NCBI GenBank assembly: GCA_014925825.1
Contig: JACGCK010000074.1
Span: 124,001-188,000, forward strand
DNA length: 64,000 nt
Direction: 5' to 3'
Source: Pholiota molesta
Lineage: Eukaryota; Basidiomycota; Agaricomycetes; Agaricales; Strophariaceae
In this document: positions 1-11,599 of the stretch, piece after piece
How positions within the stretch are numbered: the stretch's first letter is position 1
How the letters are laid out: each line of letters begins with the position of its first letter
Notes under the pieces: model-generated
Seen by the model: the letters and a program-made list of their open reading frames with translations, nothing else
Told to the model about the DNA's origin: nothing
Databases searched by the model: none
Translations under genes and position numbers: made by a program

Positions 1-1836
1 ATCCGACATGGTTTGAGAATCATACGATGCGTCGGCGGGATAACCGCCTTGAAATCTGTTCGAACGCTTCGGGAAGGTTCCATCTGCAGTGCTGGACCAA
101 CGCGGACAGGCTTCGGTAGAACATAAGGGCTGTCAGGGGTGTATGAGAGCAATCCGCCTTTGGAGATCGTTACGACTTCACCGTCTTCCAGACAATTTTC
201 GAGATCGATGGGACAAAGCTGTACGTGGGGATGAGTAGACGTTGCAGCCTTAGCACTGATTTTGATCCCCGTAATCCGTCCAGAATCCGATAGAACCCAT
301 TCTCCCATAGCATATTGATGTGCATCTAGCGATGTCCTGAAGATCAGAGTATTTCCCGAAGATCGAATAGCGTCGTTGACGTCGCGTAAGTCAGCGGTGG
401 TGAAAGTATCGAAGAAGTAGTGTCCTCGATACCACACTGCTCCTATCATGATATACAGCGTATTTTCTGCGACACGAGCGCCTTCTCGCGACCAGCCGAA
501 CAATTGCCCAACGGAGGCGTTCTCCTGCGAGTCGGTCTCTAGGTCTGCATCTAGCACGGATGCCCATTCCTGGAACGTGTTGATGTTCGCCCATACGCTC
601 CGAATACGAGGGAAAAGTTGCCGTAGGGATAATCACAATGGTGCTTGGCGCGATGAGATCCAGATTGGCACGGGAAGGTACTGTCGCAGCAATCGTACAG
701 TTTTTCTTCGTATGATAGCTGTCTGTGGAATGAAACGAGCAGGCGTTCGGGCCATTGGCGCGGGTGGTAAACTCCTTTTCGCACTGTACGCAAACAAACT
801 TCCGTTCGGCCTCGAGCGATAGTAAATTCAGAGCAGCATTTCTCAGACCGTCGACAATAGATGAGTTAATGTTATCGCGTAGAAGGCTTTCGAGGTGGGC
901 GTGATTCTGCTGTATCGATTCGGTGATGTTCGTGTTAAGCTGCTCCATAACCGAATCGTCCACGACGAGATGTTGCTGGCGGGCAAACTCTCCGACGAGC
1001 TCGGGATTGCGAACGACAGCGTCGACGCTGCCGCCATGCGCAGAGATAAAGCTTGCCCCCGCTGCATCTCCCGCATCAGCAGGAACGGGGCGCGTGAGGA
1101 TATCGAGCTGGACGGTTTGATGAATCTGGAGGCTGATGAGAAGATCGTTAGAGCATTTGTTGACAGCGTCGACGCAAGTGGTGAATTTCTCGCGATTAGA
1201 GAGCCGGAGGCGGCGAGCAACGCGGCCTTGCTTGCGGTACGCAACAATAAGCGCTATAGAGTCTTTCGTCGCTTCGTGCATGCGGTCTACGATTTCAACA
1301 ACCGAGGGCGTTTGCTTGACCTTCTCGAGTAGGGGGACAGTGACGTTTCTGTACATGAATGTGATCCGTTCGACGAGGTCGCTGCATTTGACGTCGACCT
1401 CCGTAGCGCGTTTCTCCAGGTCGATGATGATCTTGAGGAGCACGAACGCGGGAGCGACAAACGGGAGCACCTTGCCCACTTCGGAGATCTGATCCAGAAC
1501 TTGAATCGCGGCCGACAACACAGGGTTGTTGCTGATAGCTGGGTCGAGCACATTGGCCACGTTGATCAAACGCGACGTTTTGGGAGGTGGATGTGAGTCT
1601 AACAGGCTAGAGGGGTCTTCGATAGAGTTTTCCTGAGCGGCGGGCTCGTTCGTCGCAGCCTCTTGTGGCTGATCAGTAGAGGAGGTTGAGACAGGAGCTG
1701 AACCAGATGCGTCTTCAGCAGTAGGAGTGTCTTGTGAAGCAGGCTCGTTGGGCGTGTCTTCATGAGGCTGATGAGGCTGTTGTACGGCGACTAGATTGTG
1801 TTCCCTAGCAATGAAGCACGCCCCGTCAGCGCGCAA
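1..1836 (-). CDS. MLKL-NTD-like helical-bundle protein with Cys/His motif, 3' end cut off, two frame breaks
   Basis: The gene is read on the minus strand and runs off the left edge. After a disordered Pro/Ser/Glu-rich stretch, about residues 85-260 look helical (SEVGKVLPFVAPAFVLLKII, then a CSDLVERI segment), resembling the N-terminal bundle of fungal MLKL/NLR-like proteins. A Cys/His cluster follows (CVQCEKEF, CSFH, DCC, HHCDYPYGNF), then a beta-rich tail with the segments QYAMGEWVLSDSGRI and VQLCPIDLENC that I recognise from a recurrent basidiomycete family. The three parts lie in three reading frames: the frame changes near 700 (between CSFH and DCC) and near 600 (after HHCDYPYGNF). The distances are too short for introns, so these are indels or assembly errors. 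No ATG opens the reading frame; it is open from a TTG at 1836 next to a plausible splice acceptor, so an upstream exon is likely. Function is unknown. Confidence 0.6.
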
Positions 1837-3387
1837 AATTCTGGTAGAAAGAAAACTGCAGAGCGTACATCTCGTTGGTGATTTCGGGCTAGTGTAGTCG
1901 AAGAGGTTGGACCCATCTCATCGTGTATGCATCTCTACATATATGCTGTGTACCGAATATCATTTTGGGATGACTGCAGGTTGCCATAGAATAGAGCTGA
2001 CCTGGGGCCGATCATGAACGTCCAAACGCCGAAATGTCGAGAACGAAGGCATCGTGTTGATGAACTGTCAGGAGATATCGGTGATTGACAGTCAAAGATA
2101 AAGAACAAGAACAAGTCGAACCGCAGGTGGGATAAAGAAGTACACAACGAGAGCGCTTCTGACTGCGCAGAATAAGAACATGTTATGGTTCTGAGCAAGT
2201 GCAACCATCACCGACATCAGCGGCATCGTGGCTCCCACGTTATCATATTGTGCACCATTCGAAAAATCGTAAGCATGAGAAGGCCACAACCACTGCAGAA
2301 TTCATTCAATGAAAATTTATTCAACTTTATTTATCTGACAAGTGTATCGTGCACTACAGTACGCTAAATCAAAGCGCACCAACGACGCACGACAGAGGAT
2401 GGGAAGGAAATCGCGGCAAAAGTACGCAACTCGACGCATGATGCTGCAAGCAACAGCGGAGCGCGACACCTGGACGACTGTGAAAACCGTATGTATGTAT
2501 ATATGTATGTAAGTATGTATGTTGCGTATGCGGGTATGGAGGTATAGATGTATGGCGGTATCAATGTAGGTGGTATGTGTCATGGCGAGGTATCAGGGTT
2601 GTAGTTTGTATACGGGCGGTCGTAAAGAAACATGGTCGTAACATGGAAAGAAGCCTTGCCTGAGGAAAGGAAAGCGATTCCAGAATCGTCAACAAATTGG
2701 TGGTGCTAAGTCGATAGCGTGTTGGGTAGTATGGAGTCGTCAAGACGGACGGAACGGGACGGGCACAAGTGCCCAAGTGTTTTAAAGTGATAGAAAGAGC
2801 GCGGCATCGAAACTCGACTCTACCTAGCTGGAGGAGAGGAGGAGCGGCGGCATCTGATTGTTTGTTTGTTATTTGTGGGAGGATAGGTGGATAGTCGCTG
2901 AGTAGATATGTGTGATTAGGATGCGGTTGCGGCCAGGTTGTTTGTGGGCGGTGGCAGCATGGGTAGGCGTAGGAAAAAGCAATGTCGTCGGGACGCGGCA
3001 TCACGGGGCGGGGCAGAACATAAAATCAAACAAAGGACAACATAAAAGGTACCCAAAAACATAACGCCTCGACTCAACTCGCACCACAGTGGCGCAAGGA
3101 GGAGCTGCCAGAAAAAGTAACATAAAAGCACCCGAGTAGAACAAAAATCCATGAAGAAAAAGAAACACCTCGTACGCACTCAGGCAAACGGCATGCAACC
3201 ACTGACACCCAGCCAAGCCCATCAGACGCCAGTCAAGGCGGAGGGCGGGGGCGAGCACAGCGCGCGCTATCCACGCGGGCAAACGCACGCGGCACGAAAA
3301 CGAAAAGCAAAGGGAAGTAGAACGGAAACGGACTCATCGCTGCACTGTTATTTTTTTTGGCTTGTGCTCTTTCTTCACTGCACATCT
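1837..3387. other. Intergenic, no gene recognised; tetranucleotide microsatellite inside
   Basis: No open frame here has recognisable protein features. An imperfect GTAT microsatellite lies at about 2490-2576. The region would hold the promoter and 5' end of the leftmost gene and the 3' UTR of the next gene, both on the minus strand. Confidence 0.5.
2490..2576. repeat. Imperfect (GTAT)n microsatellite
   Basis: Repeated GTATGTAT units interrupted by ATATGTATG, GCGTATGCGG and GGTATAGATG variants. Confidence 0.75.
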
Positions 3388-6300
3388 TCACTCCATCCCC
3401 TCCGAGAACCACTCCACCACACTCATACAATCCCACACCCCTCCACCCTCCTCCTCCTCATCCTCCTCGACCACCACCCCGTCCGCGCCCCCCATCCACG
3501 CACACACCCCGAGCCGGCTCCTTCGCCCGCCGCCCTCCTCGCCGCGGCCGCGCTTGCCGCCCGCGGGCGGCGCCGCGTACCGGTGCCGCATCGTCAGTAG
3601 TGCAATCATATAGCTCGCCGGGAGGACGGAGGGGGGGCGCTTGCCGTCGGCGGCGGAGAGAGAGCTGGCGGGAGGGGGCGAGGCGCGGAGGGCGCTTGGT
3701 GGGCGCGGGGGCCCGGAGGACGCGCGCGAGCGGAGGGTGGCTGGGGCTTGCTGTTGCTGCTGCTGCTGCTGGAGTGGGAGGAGAGGGGTGGTGGGTGGTG
3801 TGAACGCACACGCAGACGAGCTGGAGCTGGCGCTTGAGGACGAGGCGCGCGCGGAGTCGAAGCGCATGACCACGTCATCCTCCTCCTCCTCCTGCGCCTC
3901 CTGGAACGGCGCCGCGCGCCTCTTGTCTTGGTGGTGGTACCGTAGCTGGCGCCGCCGCTCGCGCTCCATCTCCACCTGACACACCGCCATCGCCTCCGCG
4001 TCCTCATCCTCCTCCTCCTCGCACCTGCCCAGATGGATCATATCTTCATCAAACACACCCACCACCTCGCCCCCACACGCCTCGCCGCCGTCCACGTCCT
4101 CCAGCGGCACGCCGGGCGGCAGCTCCAAATCCCCCAGCCCCCCATCCTCCTCATCCCCATCGTCATCCAGATCGCGGTCCGGGTGGGCGAGGGCAAGCGC
4201 AGCCTCAGCTTCAGCGTCCTCGTCGAGCACGACGTCGAGCTGCGCCTCCGGCACGCCCTGCGCGCGCACGAACGTGCGCAGCCGGATCGCGAGCAGCGCG
4301 TCCTGCACGTCCATGTCCGCGCGCTCCCTTTCCCTCTTCTCGCGCTCTCTTTCCCTGTCTGCCCTGTCTGCCCTGTCTCGCTCGGCCCTGGAACGTGACG
4401 AGGAAGGGCGCGAAGCGGATGAGGAACGCGAAGAAGATGGGCGCACGGGCGAGTGCACATGCCACCCGCCCAGCACGGGGCTGCCGACGGGCGAGGACGC
4501 CGGGGTGGGGCACACCAGGACCACGTCGTCGTCGTCATCCCCATCCCCATCCTCCTCCTCCTCGGCGGCGGTGAAGGTCGCTCTACGCTCCGCGGATTCC
4601 TCCTCCTCGACCAGCGGGAACCGGAACGGCTCCGTATTTGGGCTGCCGCTGCGGGAGCTCGACGCGGAGGACGGGGTAGAGGGAGGAGACGAAGAAGAGG
4701 CGAGGAGCGCCTGCTCCCGCCGATACCTTCTCTCGAGCCCGCCCACGACCGTCCTGTACAGCGATACCAGGACGCGCAGCTCGGAGCTCGGGACGCGCGC
4801 GCGTCTCTGCTGGGTCTGGCTCTGGCTCTGGCTCTGGCTGTGTACCTGAGTCTGAGGGTGCGGGTGCGGTTGGGGATGCGGCTGCTGAGGCATGAGCAGC
4901 GGCGGAGAAGGGGACTTGGCCTTGACAGGCGTCGGCGCCACGACGCCAGGCGTATCCGGCAGCGCACGCGCGGGCTTCGCGTGCGGGGCGGCGGTGTACG
5001 GCGGCGGCGCAGCCGAATACGGCGGGGGTCCTCCACCACCTCCTTCGTCTTCGTGCTCGGCGTTTGGCCCGGAAGCGGACTCGACGGCCGCACCACCTCC
5101 CGCACGCGCCGCTGGTTCATCACCGGGCTCCGCGGCCTCTCCACCACGCCCCCGACACCCGCGAGGTCCCGGTCGTCCACGACGGAGCGCCGGCGCAGCG
5201 CGGGCAGGCGGCGGGGCGCGGGCGGGACGGAGGCGGACGCGCTGATCCTGGGAGACGACGTCGCGTTGGGAGGGGTGCCAGCGACGGTTGACGTCGAGCG
5301 CACGTACGGTTGGGTTTGGGCTGGCGCAGGAGATGGGGTAGGGGACAAGGCGGCACGGAAGGGCGTGAGCGGCGCGCGCGCGGTGCTGCCGCGCCGCGCG
5401 CGCTGGCGCGGGGGCGCGCCGGTGCGGAGGAGGTGGTGCGGGGCGTGCGGGGTGGGGGTCTGCGCTGTGGGCGTGGGTGCCGGGAGGAAAGGGGTAGTAG
5501 TAGCAGTAGAAATAGTAGAAGTAGAAATAGTAGAAGGGGCGGTAGCAGAAGAAGTGGTATTTGGAATGGTTGTGGGTACAGAAGAAGAAAAAGTGGAGGC
5601 GACAGGGGCAACGGAGAGGGAGACGGCGACAGGCGAAGGCGAAGACGGCGGCGGGAAGGAATCGGAGACGGACGTGTACGAAGATGACGAAGTCGTGGAG
5701 TCAGAGTCGGAGAACGACGAGCACCGCGACGAGCCGCTCTCCGGCGAGCCGTAGACCGAGCTGTGCGCCGACGAGGACGACGACTGCGACAGCGTCACCG
5801 GGCGCGGCTGGCTTGCATACGCGTCCAGGATCATGCTGACGGGCGAAGTGGGAGAAGACGTCGGGAACGGGATGATGTTGATCTGCGGCTTCGCCGGCGC
5901 GACGTCGAGCGCGCGCAGGGACTTGCGGCTCTTCTTCCTTTCCACACGCTCCACTGGACCCTGCTCGGGATGGACGGCGGGCGCGCTTGGTGCGTCTTCG
6001 ACGACGACGCGCGTCGTCTCCACCCGCACCTCGATCGGCCGCGCCGGCGCGTGCGCATCCACCGCCACCGCCAAATCAGCCTGGACCTGCACCGCGCTCA
6101 GCGCGCCGACCGCATCGTCCCCCCTTTCCCGCGCCTGCGCCTGCGGGGCGTCTGCATCCTCCACCGGCGCCGCCGGCTGGGTGTTCTCTGTCATTGTAGC
6201 GGGGCCAGCACGGAACGCGGACGCAGACACGTGGGCGAGGGACAGCGTCGTCGTCGGGCGCGCCTTGCGCGTCGCGCGGGGGTGCAGGCCGGCTGCTGGG

Positions 6301-6599
6301 CTTGGGCTTCCGCTGGTCGGGCGGGTGGCGTTGGCGCCGGGAGAAGGAGAAGCGTAGGTCTGGCTCGCGGACCACGCGGAGACGGGGGGTGTGCGGAGGA
6401 AGGGCAGCTTGCGCGTGGCGTTGAACGCCGCGGAGGTGATGGCGTATTTCGGGGACGGGGCGTGGAACACGGGCAGGGGGGCGGCGGCGGGGGGCGTGTG
6501 CGTGGGGCCTGGGCCTTGGGGCGGGGAGGTGGAGGTGGAGGTGGTGTGCGAGCGCATGGTGCGGGGGTTGGGGTACACGTGTGGCAGGAAATAGGGCAT
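3388..6599 (-). CDS. Large low-complexity disordered protein (unknown), one homopolymer frame break
   Basis: It starts at the ATG at 6599 (MPYFLPHVYPNPRTMRSH) and reads to a stop at 3388, about 1070 residues. Almost all of it is Ser/Pro/Thr/Arg-rich or acidic, with a poly-Gln run (CAG codons near 3750), SQSQSQ repeats and long Glu/Asp stretches. One short, more ordered segment is SSELRVLVSLYRTVVGGLER. Two open frames overlap at about 5030. Adding one base to the five-G run at 5024-5028 joins them and creates VEDPPPYSAAPPPYTA, with two PPPY motifs that are classic WW-domain ligands. I therefore read this as one gene with a homopolymer undercall. No catalytic domain is seen. A scaffold or adaptor role is only a guess from the PPPY motifs. 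GC content is much higher than in the flanks. Confidence 0.6.
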
Positions 6600-6764
6600 C
6601 CTGGTCGGCTAGGGCGTCGGTGAAACGGGCAACGGGAAGGCTAGGGAAGGACGCACGAGGAGGAACTCTGGAACACACGAGCGACGAAAGACGCAGTCCG
6701 CGGGTAAGGTTGATGGTCGGATATCGTGAAAGAAATTTGGGAAGAACAGAGCGAATATCGTGAT

Positions 6765-6880
6765 AGAACCAGAAAAAGAAAAAAAGAGGAAATGGAAACT
6801 GGAGGGAGTCGGGACGGAGAGGGGAAGGGGAAGGGAGACGGGAAAGGAGATGGAGGAAGGAAGAGAGATGGAGGGATCAA
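6765..6880 (-). promoter_or_regulatory. Pyrimidine-rich tract upstream of the disordered-protein gene
   Basis: The plus strand is almost pure A/G over more than 100 bases, so the minus strand is CT-rich, about 165 bases before the ATG at 6599. CT-rich leaders are common in fungal promoters. The regulatory role is inferred. Confidence 0.45.
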
Positions 6881-6899
6881 TGACCGCGCTGGCATCAAC

Positions 6900-8149
6900 C
6901 CCTGGCCCTCGCCTCGTGCCCTGCGTTTACACCGTCCCCATCACTCTCATTATCCTCCAGCCGACGAAACACACATGCACAGCGGCCACAAGCGACCCGC
7001 TAGCCACACCCTGTCCATTCATAACACCACTGCATCACCCACCGAACGCTCGCTCTCCTAGCGACCGCAGCCAATACGCCTACCCATTAGATTCCAGTCG
7101 TATCGTATGCGCTGATATCTCTCCATCGATGACGGGCGTAAGATTTTTTGGGCCAATCACCTCAACACGCGTCAGTCACGTGCCATTGTTTGGGTATGAC
7201 TTGCCTCATTGGGTACGCGTTGGTCCTTATGGGGGTTGTCTCTGCTCTGTCTGCTGTTCGTCTCTCCCACTGTCAACACGAACACGAGAACGCCTGCTCC
7301 CACCTTCTCATATCTTCGTGATAAGACACACCCCACCAGCCCGTTCCAACTGCAGGAGGGCGCTGAAATCGCGACCGCTGCTCATGTCCATGCGATCCGA
7401 AACGCCGCTCTTTCTCCCCACCTCCCGCGAGCCTCTGCGCCCTCGCTTCTATTCTTCGCACCCAAGGCTCCGAACATACACATGCAGTAACCCGTCAGGC
7501 AACCTTCCCGCATTCCCAGCCACGAGGCTGGCTGGGCCTCTCGCAGTGCATACCCCCGACCAATAGCGATGCGGCCGCTCTTCCTGCCACCCGCGCACTT
7601 AAAGATACGCAAAAACCTATGGAGCTTGCCTTATCCGTCGCTCTCCCTCTTGAAGCTCTTCGGCTCCAAGGATGGTGTACCCCACCCCGCCAGATTCCCA
7701 GTCCACTCCTGCCATTGTCGTCGTTCGATCTGCATGCCGCCTTTGGAAGTGACTGCTGTCCTGGAATGCTGACGGATCCTCCACCGACCAAGCCGAGTGA
7801 CGGTTCTCATTGAATGAAAAAGACAAAAATGACGGAAAGCAAAAGCGGCCTACACACGGGCTCCGCGATCTACGCATAACGCCCGCACAAACGGACCTTG
7901 CGCTGCAGATCGGCACTTATGATCACTCACTATCTATCTCTTCTCCGCGTCGTCTCTATCCCTATGTCATCCGTGACGTCAACACTATGTCCACGTCCAC
8001 GCACCGGAGGCTTACTTCATGCACGTCCGTCCACGCGCCCCCTCTCGGTGACCTAACTCTATGTCTGACCGATGTCAAGTTCCATACGCTGAATCTTCTC
8101 GTCTTCGTCTGAACGGTATATCCCAATGCTGCGCGCATCGTACATCTTG
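6900..8149. other. Intergenic, nothing recognised
   Basis: A long open frame (6760-7566) exists on the plus strand, but its translation is low-complexity and starts inside the CT/AG tract. I see no gene here. A weak resemblance to the downstream repeats (GGAGGCTTACTTCATGCACG near 8004) suggests the repeat region starts near 7.9 kb. Confidence 0.4.
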
Positions 8150-9850
8150 GACCGTAACACCGACCCGGCAGGTGCGCCGTTATACAATCTGATTCTGCTC
8201 GCGTCATGCATCTACACTGGATCATAATACGGACCCGGCCAGCGCACCCTTGTTAAATTTAACTGGCCACCTGATACCCGGCGAACTATGTACTCGACCT
8301 TCAAATTGGAACTTGCTATTGCGACACTACTATCTGCGAACTCTATCGTCTCCGTGCAATACTCCTTGCTTCGATTTAAATTGATGTCTTTGATATGCAC
8401 CTGTACGTATGCACTGGAACATAGCTCGACTAGCAGAGGCGACGTTCTGAGACGTATCTCCATCCCCCTCTTCATCTGAAATCTTGGGCGCGGCCTTGGC
8501 TGTATTCTTGGGCAGAATAGATGATAGCATTTAACTTACCACCTGAAACACGGTGAACTATCTGCTGTACTTGGCTCTCAAATCGGAACCTACTTTCGCG
8601 CGACATCATTTTTGCTATCTGCGACCTCTATAGTCCCTGTGCAATGTTCTTTTCTGGTTGAATCAAAGTCTATATCTTTAAATGCACCTGCTGGAGCCTC
8701 CCTCCTCTCCATCTGAAATCCCGGCGATGCCATGACAGACTTGGCTATATTCTTGGGTAGAATGTTATGTTCCGACTTCACCTCGCATTCGTACCGGCAG
8801 GTGCACCATTGTTTAACTTTAACTGAAAACCTGAGACCCGGTGAACAATGTTGTTTGATTCTCAAATTGGAACTTGCATTCGCGATACTCCTATCTGCGA
8901 ACACTATCGTCACTGTGCGACGTTCTTTTCCTTGTCTGAAATTAATGTCCTTAAATGCACCTGTTGAAGCATCGACTCGCCGGGCCGCCGTTTAAACGTA
9001 GGTATCCCCGTCCTCCTCTCCATCTGAAATCCCGGCGAGTGTGATGCCATGCCATGGCCTTGGCTATGTTCTTGGGCAGAACGTTATGTTCCGACTTCGC
9101 CTCGCGTTCGTACTGGCAGGTGCACCGTTGTTTAAATTTAACTGCCCACCTGAGACCCGGTGAACAATGCTACTTGACTTTCAAATCGGGACTTGCTGAC
9201 TCTCAAATCGGGACTTGCGTTCGCGCGACACGCCTATCTGCGAACGCTATCATCCTACCTTGTGATGTTCTTTCCTCGATTGAAATTTATATCCTTGTAT
9301 GCGCCTGTGCCTGTGCACCTATGGGCATCTACTCCATCTACTCGTTGGAGCGACGTTTTTGAACATGTCCCCATCCTCCTCTTTATCTGAAATCCTGACT
9401 TGGCTTATGTTCTTGGGCAGAACGTTATATTCCGAGTTTGCTCGCATCCAATCTCGCTGGATCATGACACCGACCCGGTAGGCGCACCGTTGTTAAATTT
9501 AACTGGCCATGTACTAGATTTTTAAATCGGGACTTGCTTTCAACGCGACACTCCTATCTGCGAACTCTATCGTCTCTGTGCAATGTTCCTTCCTTGTTCG
9601 AAATTTATTCCAATTTTGCTCGCATCGTACAGTCAGCACTGGATCATAACACCCACCCGGCAGGTGCAACGTTGTTAAAATTAACTGACCGCCTGAAACC
9701 CGGTGAACTATGTTTAAGAGGCTCAAATCGGGACTTGCCTTCGCGCAACACTCTTATCTGCGAAACCTATCGTCACTGTGCAATGTTTCTCGTCTAAAAT
9801 TATATCAGGGCGGTGCTCTTGGACATATCCCCGTTCTCCTTGCTATCCGA
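8150..9850. repeat. Degenerate tandem repeat array A (at least 6 copies, 180-360 bp period)
   Basis: A core around GTTAAATTTAACTGGCCACC followed by TGAGACCCGGTGAACAATG recurs near 8251, 8525, 8812, 9129, 9491 and 9672. In most units it is followed by a block around CAAATCGGGACTTGC, then CTCCTATCTGCGAAC, then AATGTTCTTTCCTTG, and preceded by GGCAGAACGTTATGTTCCGA. Copies differ by many substitutions and indels and no reading frame is shared. It does not look like a known transposon, rRNA or tRNA array. Confidence 0.8.
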
Positions 9851-10199
9851 AATCGAAATCTCGGCGAGTTACCTTGGCTGCGTCTTTGGCAGTGCTCGCA
9901 TGGCACGTTCTACCGCCAGGTTTCTCGGAGACGAAGAGAGTCTACCACGCGGCCTTCACAAGCCCCAAGGTTTGGTTTGAGCTCTTTACGTTGCCTCTCG
10001 GTGTCCTTGATATCTATGAGATAGAGAGGCCTGTTATTTATGTTCGCGCGACTGCTGAATCCTCTTTGCGAATCATTCATTCATGCCCTATATCTCTTCT
10101 GCTTGCGCCACCTTTTCTTCACGCACAGTGCTCGCACTGCCTTCAACTACGGCCCTCTAACCTCTCTGCTGTGCCTGGAACGACACCTGCCAATCTGTC

Positions 10200-11580
10200 T
10201 ATATTTTACCGACAATTGGGAGCGATCCATGATGTCCAATGAGCTGCCGCCAGCACTTGTTTCTTCGCCCGGGGTGCGAGCCAAAAAGATAACTGACAAC
10301 ATTTTCGGGATGCTTTCCAGTCCGTCTATATTTTTCCGTGCTGCTAATCGCATTTCTCGATCGGGAGCGATCCACGATGTCCAATAATCCACCGCCAGCA
10401 CCTGTTCGTTCCCCCGAGGACCGAGCAAAAGAAAAATTGACGACTGACAACATTTTCGGGACGCTTTTTTGGGCGCTCGACTGGCATGGTAATGGCGTTG
10501 GGCCATATCTCTCTCGGAGGCTTAGTTCAAGCCTTCGTGTGGGCGCGAACGATCTCTATATGTGATCCTTACGTCCCCTTCTATGTACGGTCTTGCGTGG
10601 TTCCTCTCTCGTCGCGGAGTTATATCCTCTCTGGACACCAGCACCGACTTGCAGGTGCAGTGTTGCTGCATTTACGACGCGACGTTACTTGGCTTTTATG
10701 CTATCACTGCCCCTACATCGGGCGCGATCCAGTGTCCAATAATCTTCCGCCAGCACTTGTTCATTCGCTCGAAGAGTGGAAAACAAAACAAAAAATTCGA
10801 CAACCGACAACGTTTTCGGGATGCTTTTGGGCGCTCGAGGCTGGCAGTGGTCATGGTGTTTCGCCATATCTCTCTCTAAGGCTGACGTCCAGCCTTCTTG
10901 TGGGCGCGAACGATCGCTATATGCGAACCGTGCGTCCTGTTCTAAGGACGCGGAGTTATATTCTCTTTGGATGCCAGCACCGACTTGCAGGCGCAGCGTT
11001 GCTGCGTTTATGATGCGACGTTACTGGCCTTCCATGCTATCACATCCCCTCCATCGGGCGCGATCCACAATGTCCAATATTCTACCGCCAGCCCTTGTTC
11101 GTTCGCCCGAAGAGCGAGCCAAAGAAGCGGAAAAAAGACGACTGTCAACGTTTTTGGAACGTTTTCTGGGCGCTACTTGTAACATCCAATCGGGAGCAAT
11201 CCATGATATCCGATAATATTCCGCCAGCACTTATTCAAAATTCGACACGCGACAACGATCTCAGGATGCTTTCTGGGCGCTCGAGCTGGCAGTGGTAATG
11301 GTGTTGGGCTATATCTCTCTCCGGACGGTTATTTCAAGCCTTCGTGTGGGCGCGAACGATCTCTATATGTGAACCTTACGTCCTCTTCTATGTACGCGTG
11401 TTCCTTTCTCGACTCGGGGTTATATTTGTGTGCAATGAAGTTGCTTGCGCCTCTGAACGCCAGCACCGACTTGCAGGAGCAGCTTTGCTGCATTCATTAC
11501 GCCACGTTACTGGATCGGAAAAATCATGCTTGCTTCCATGTAACGCCGATCCGTGGTGGATGTCTATAATCAAATTGATC
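10200..11580. repeat. Degenerate tandem repeat array B (3-5 copies)
   Basis: GGGAGCGATCCATGATGTCC followed by a CCGCCAGCACTTGTTCGTTCG block occurs near 10220, 10370, 10715, 11055 and 11195. A second block (GCGCTCGAGCTGGCAGTGGT, then CCATATCTCTCTC, then TGTGGGCGCGAACGATC) occurs near 10470, 10830 and 11278. A third (CAGCACCGACTTGCAGG) occurs near 10640, 10975 and 11460. The period is about 340-480 bp. The units share no conserved frame and I could not link them to a known element. Confidence 0.8.
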
Positions 11581-11599
11581 ACAAACGACAACCGTGAAA

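Noticed and set aside
4453..5754. 433-codon plus-strand frame rich in Arg and Gly
   Set aside because: Antisense to the low-complexity gene at 3388-6599; the composition reflects GC-rich codons.
6760..7566. 268-codon open frame on the plus strand
   Set aside because: Starts in a purine-rich tract, low-complexity, no family motif; lies upstream of the minus-strand gene and is best explained as promoter sequence.
8150..11580. CRISPR-like array
   Set aside because: Units are long, degenerate and irregularly spaced, and the genome is fungal; no short identical repeats with unique spacers.
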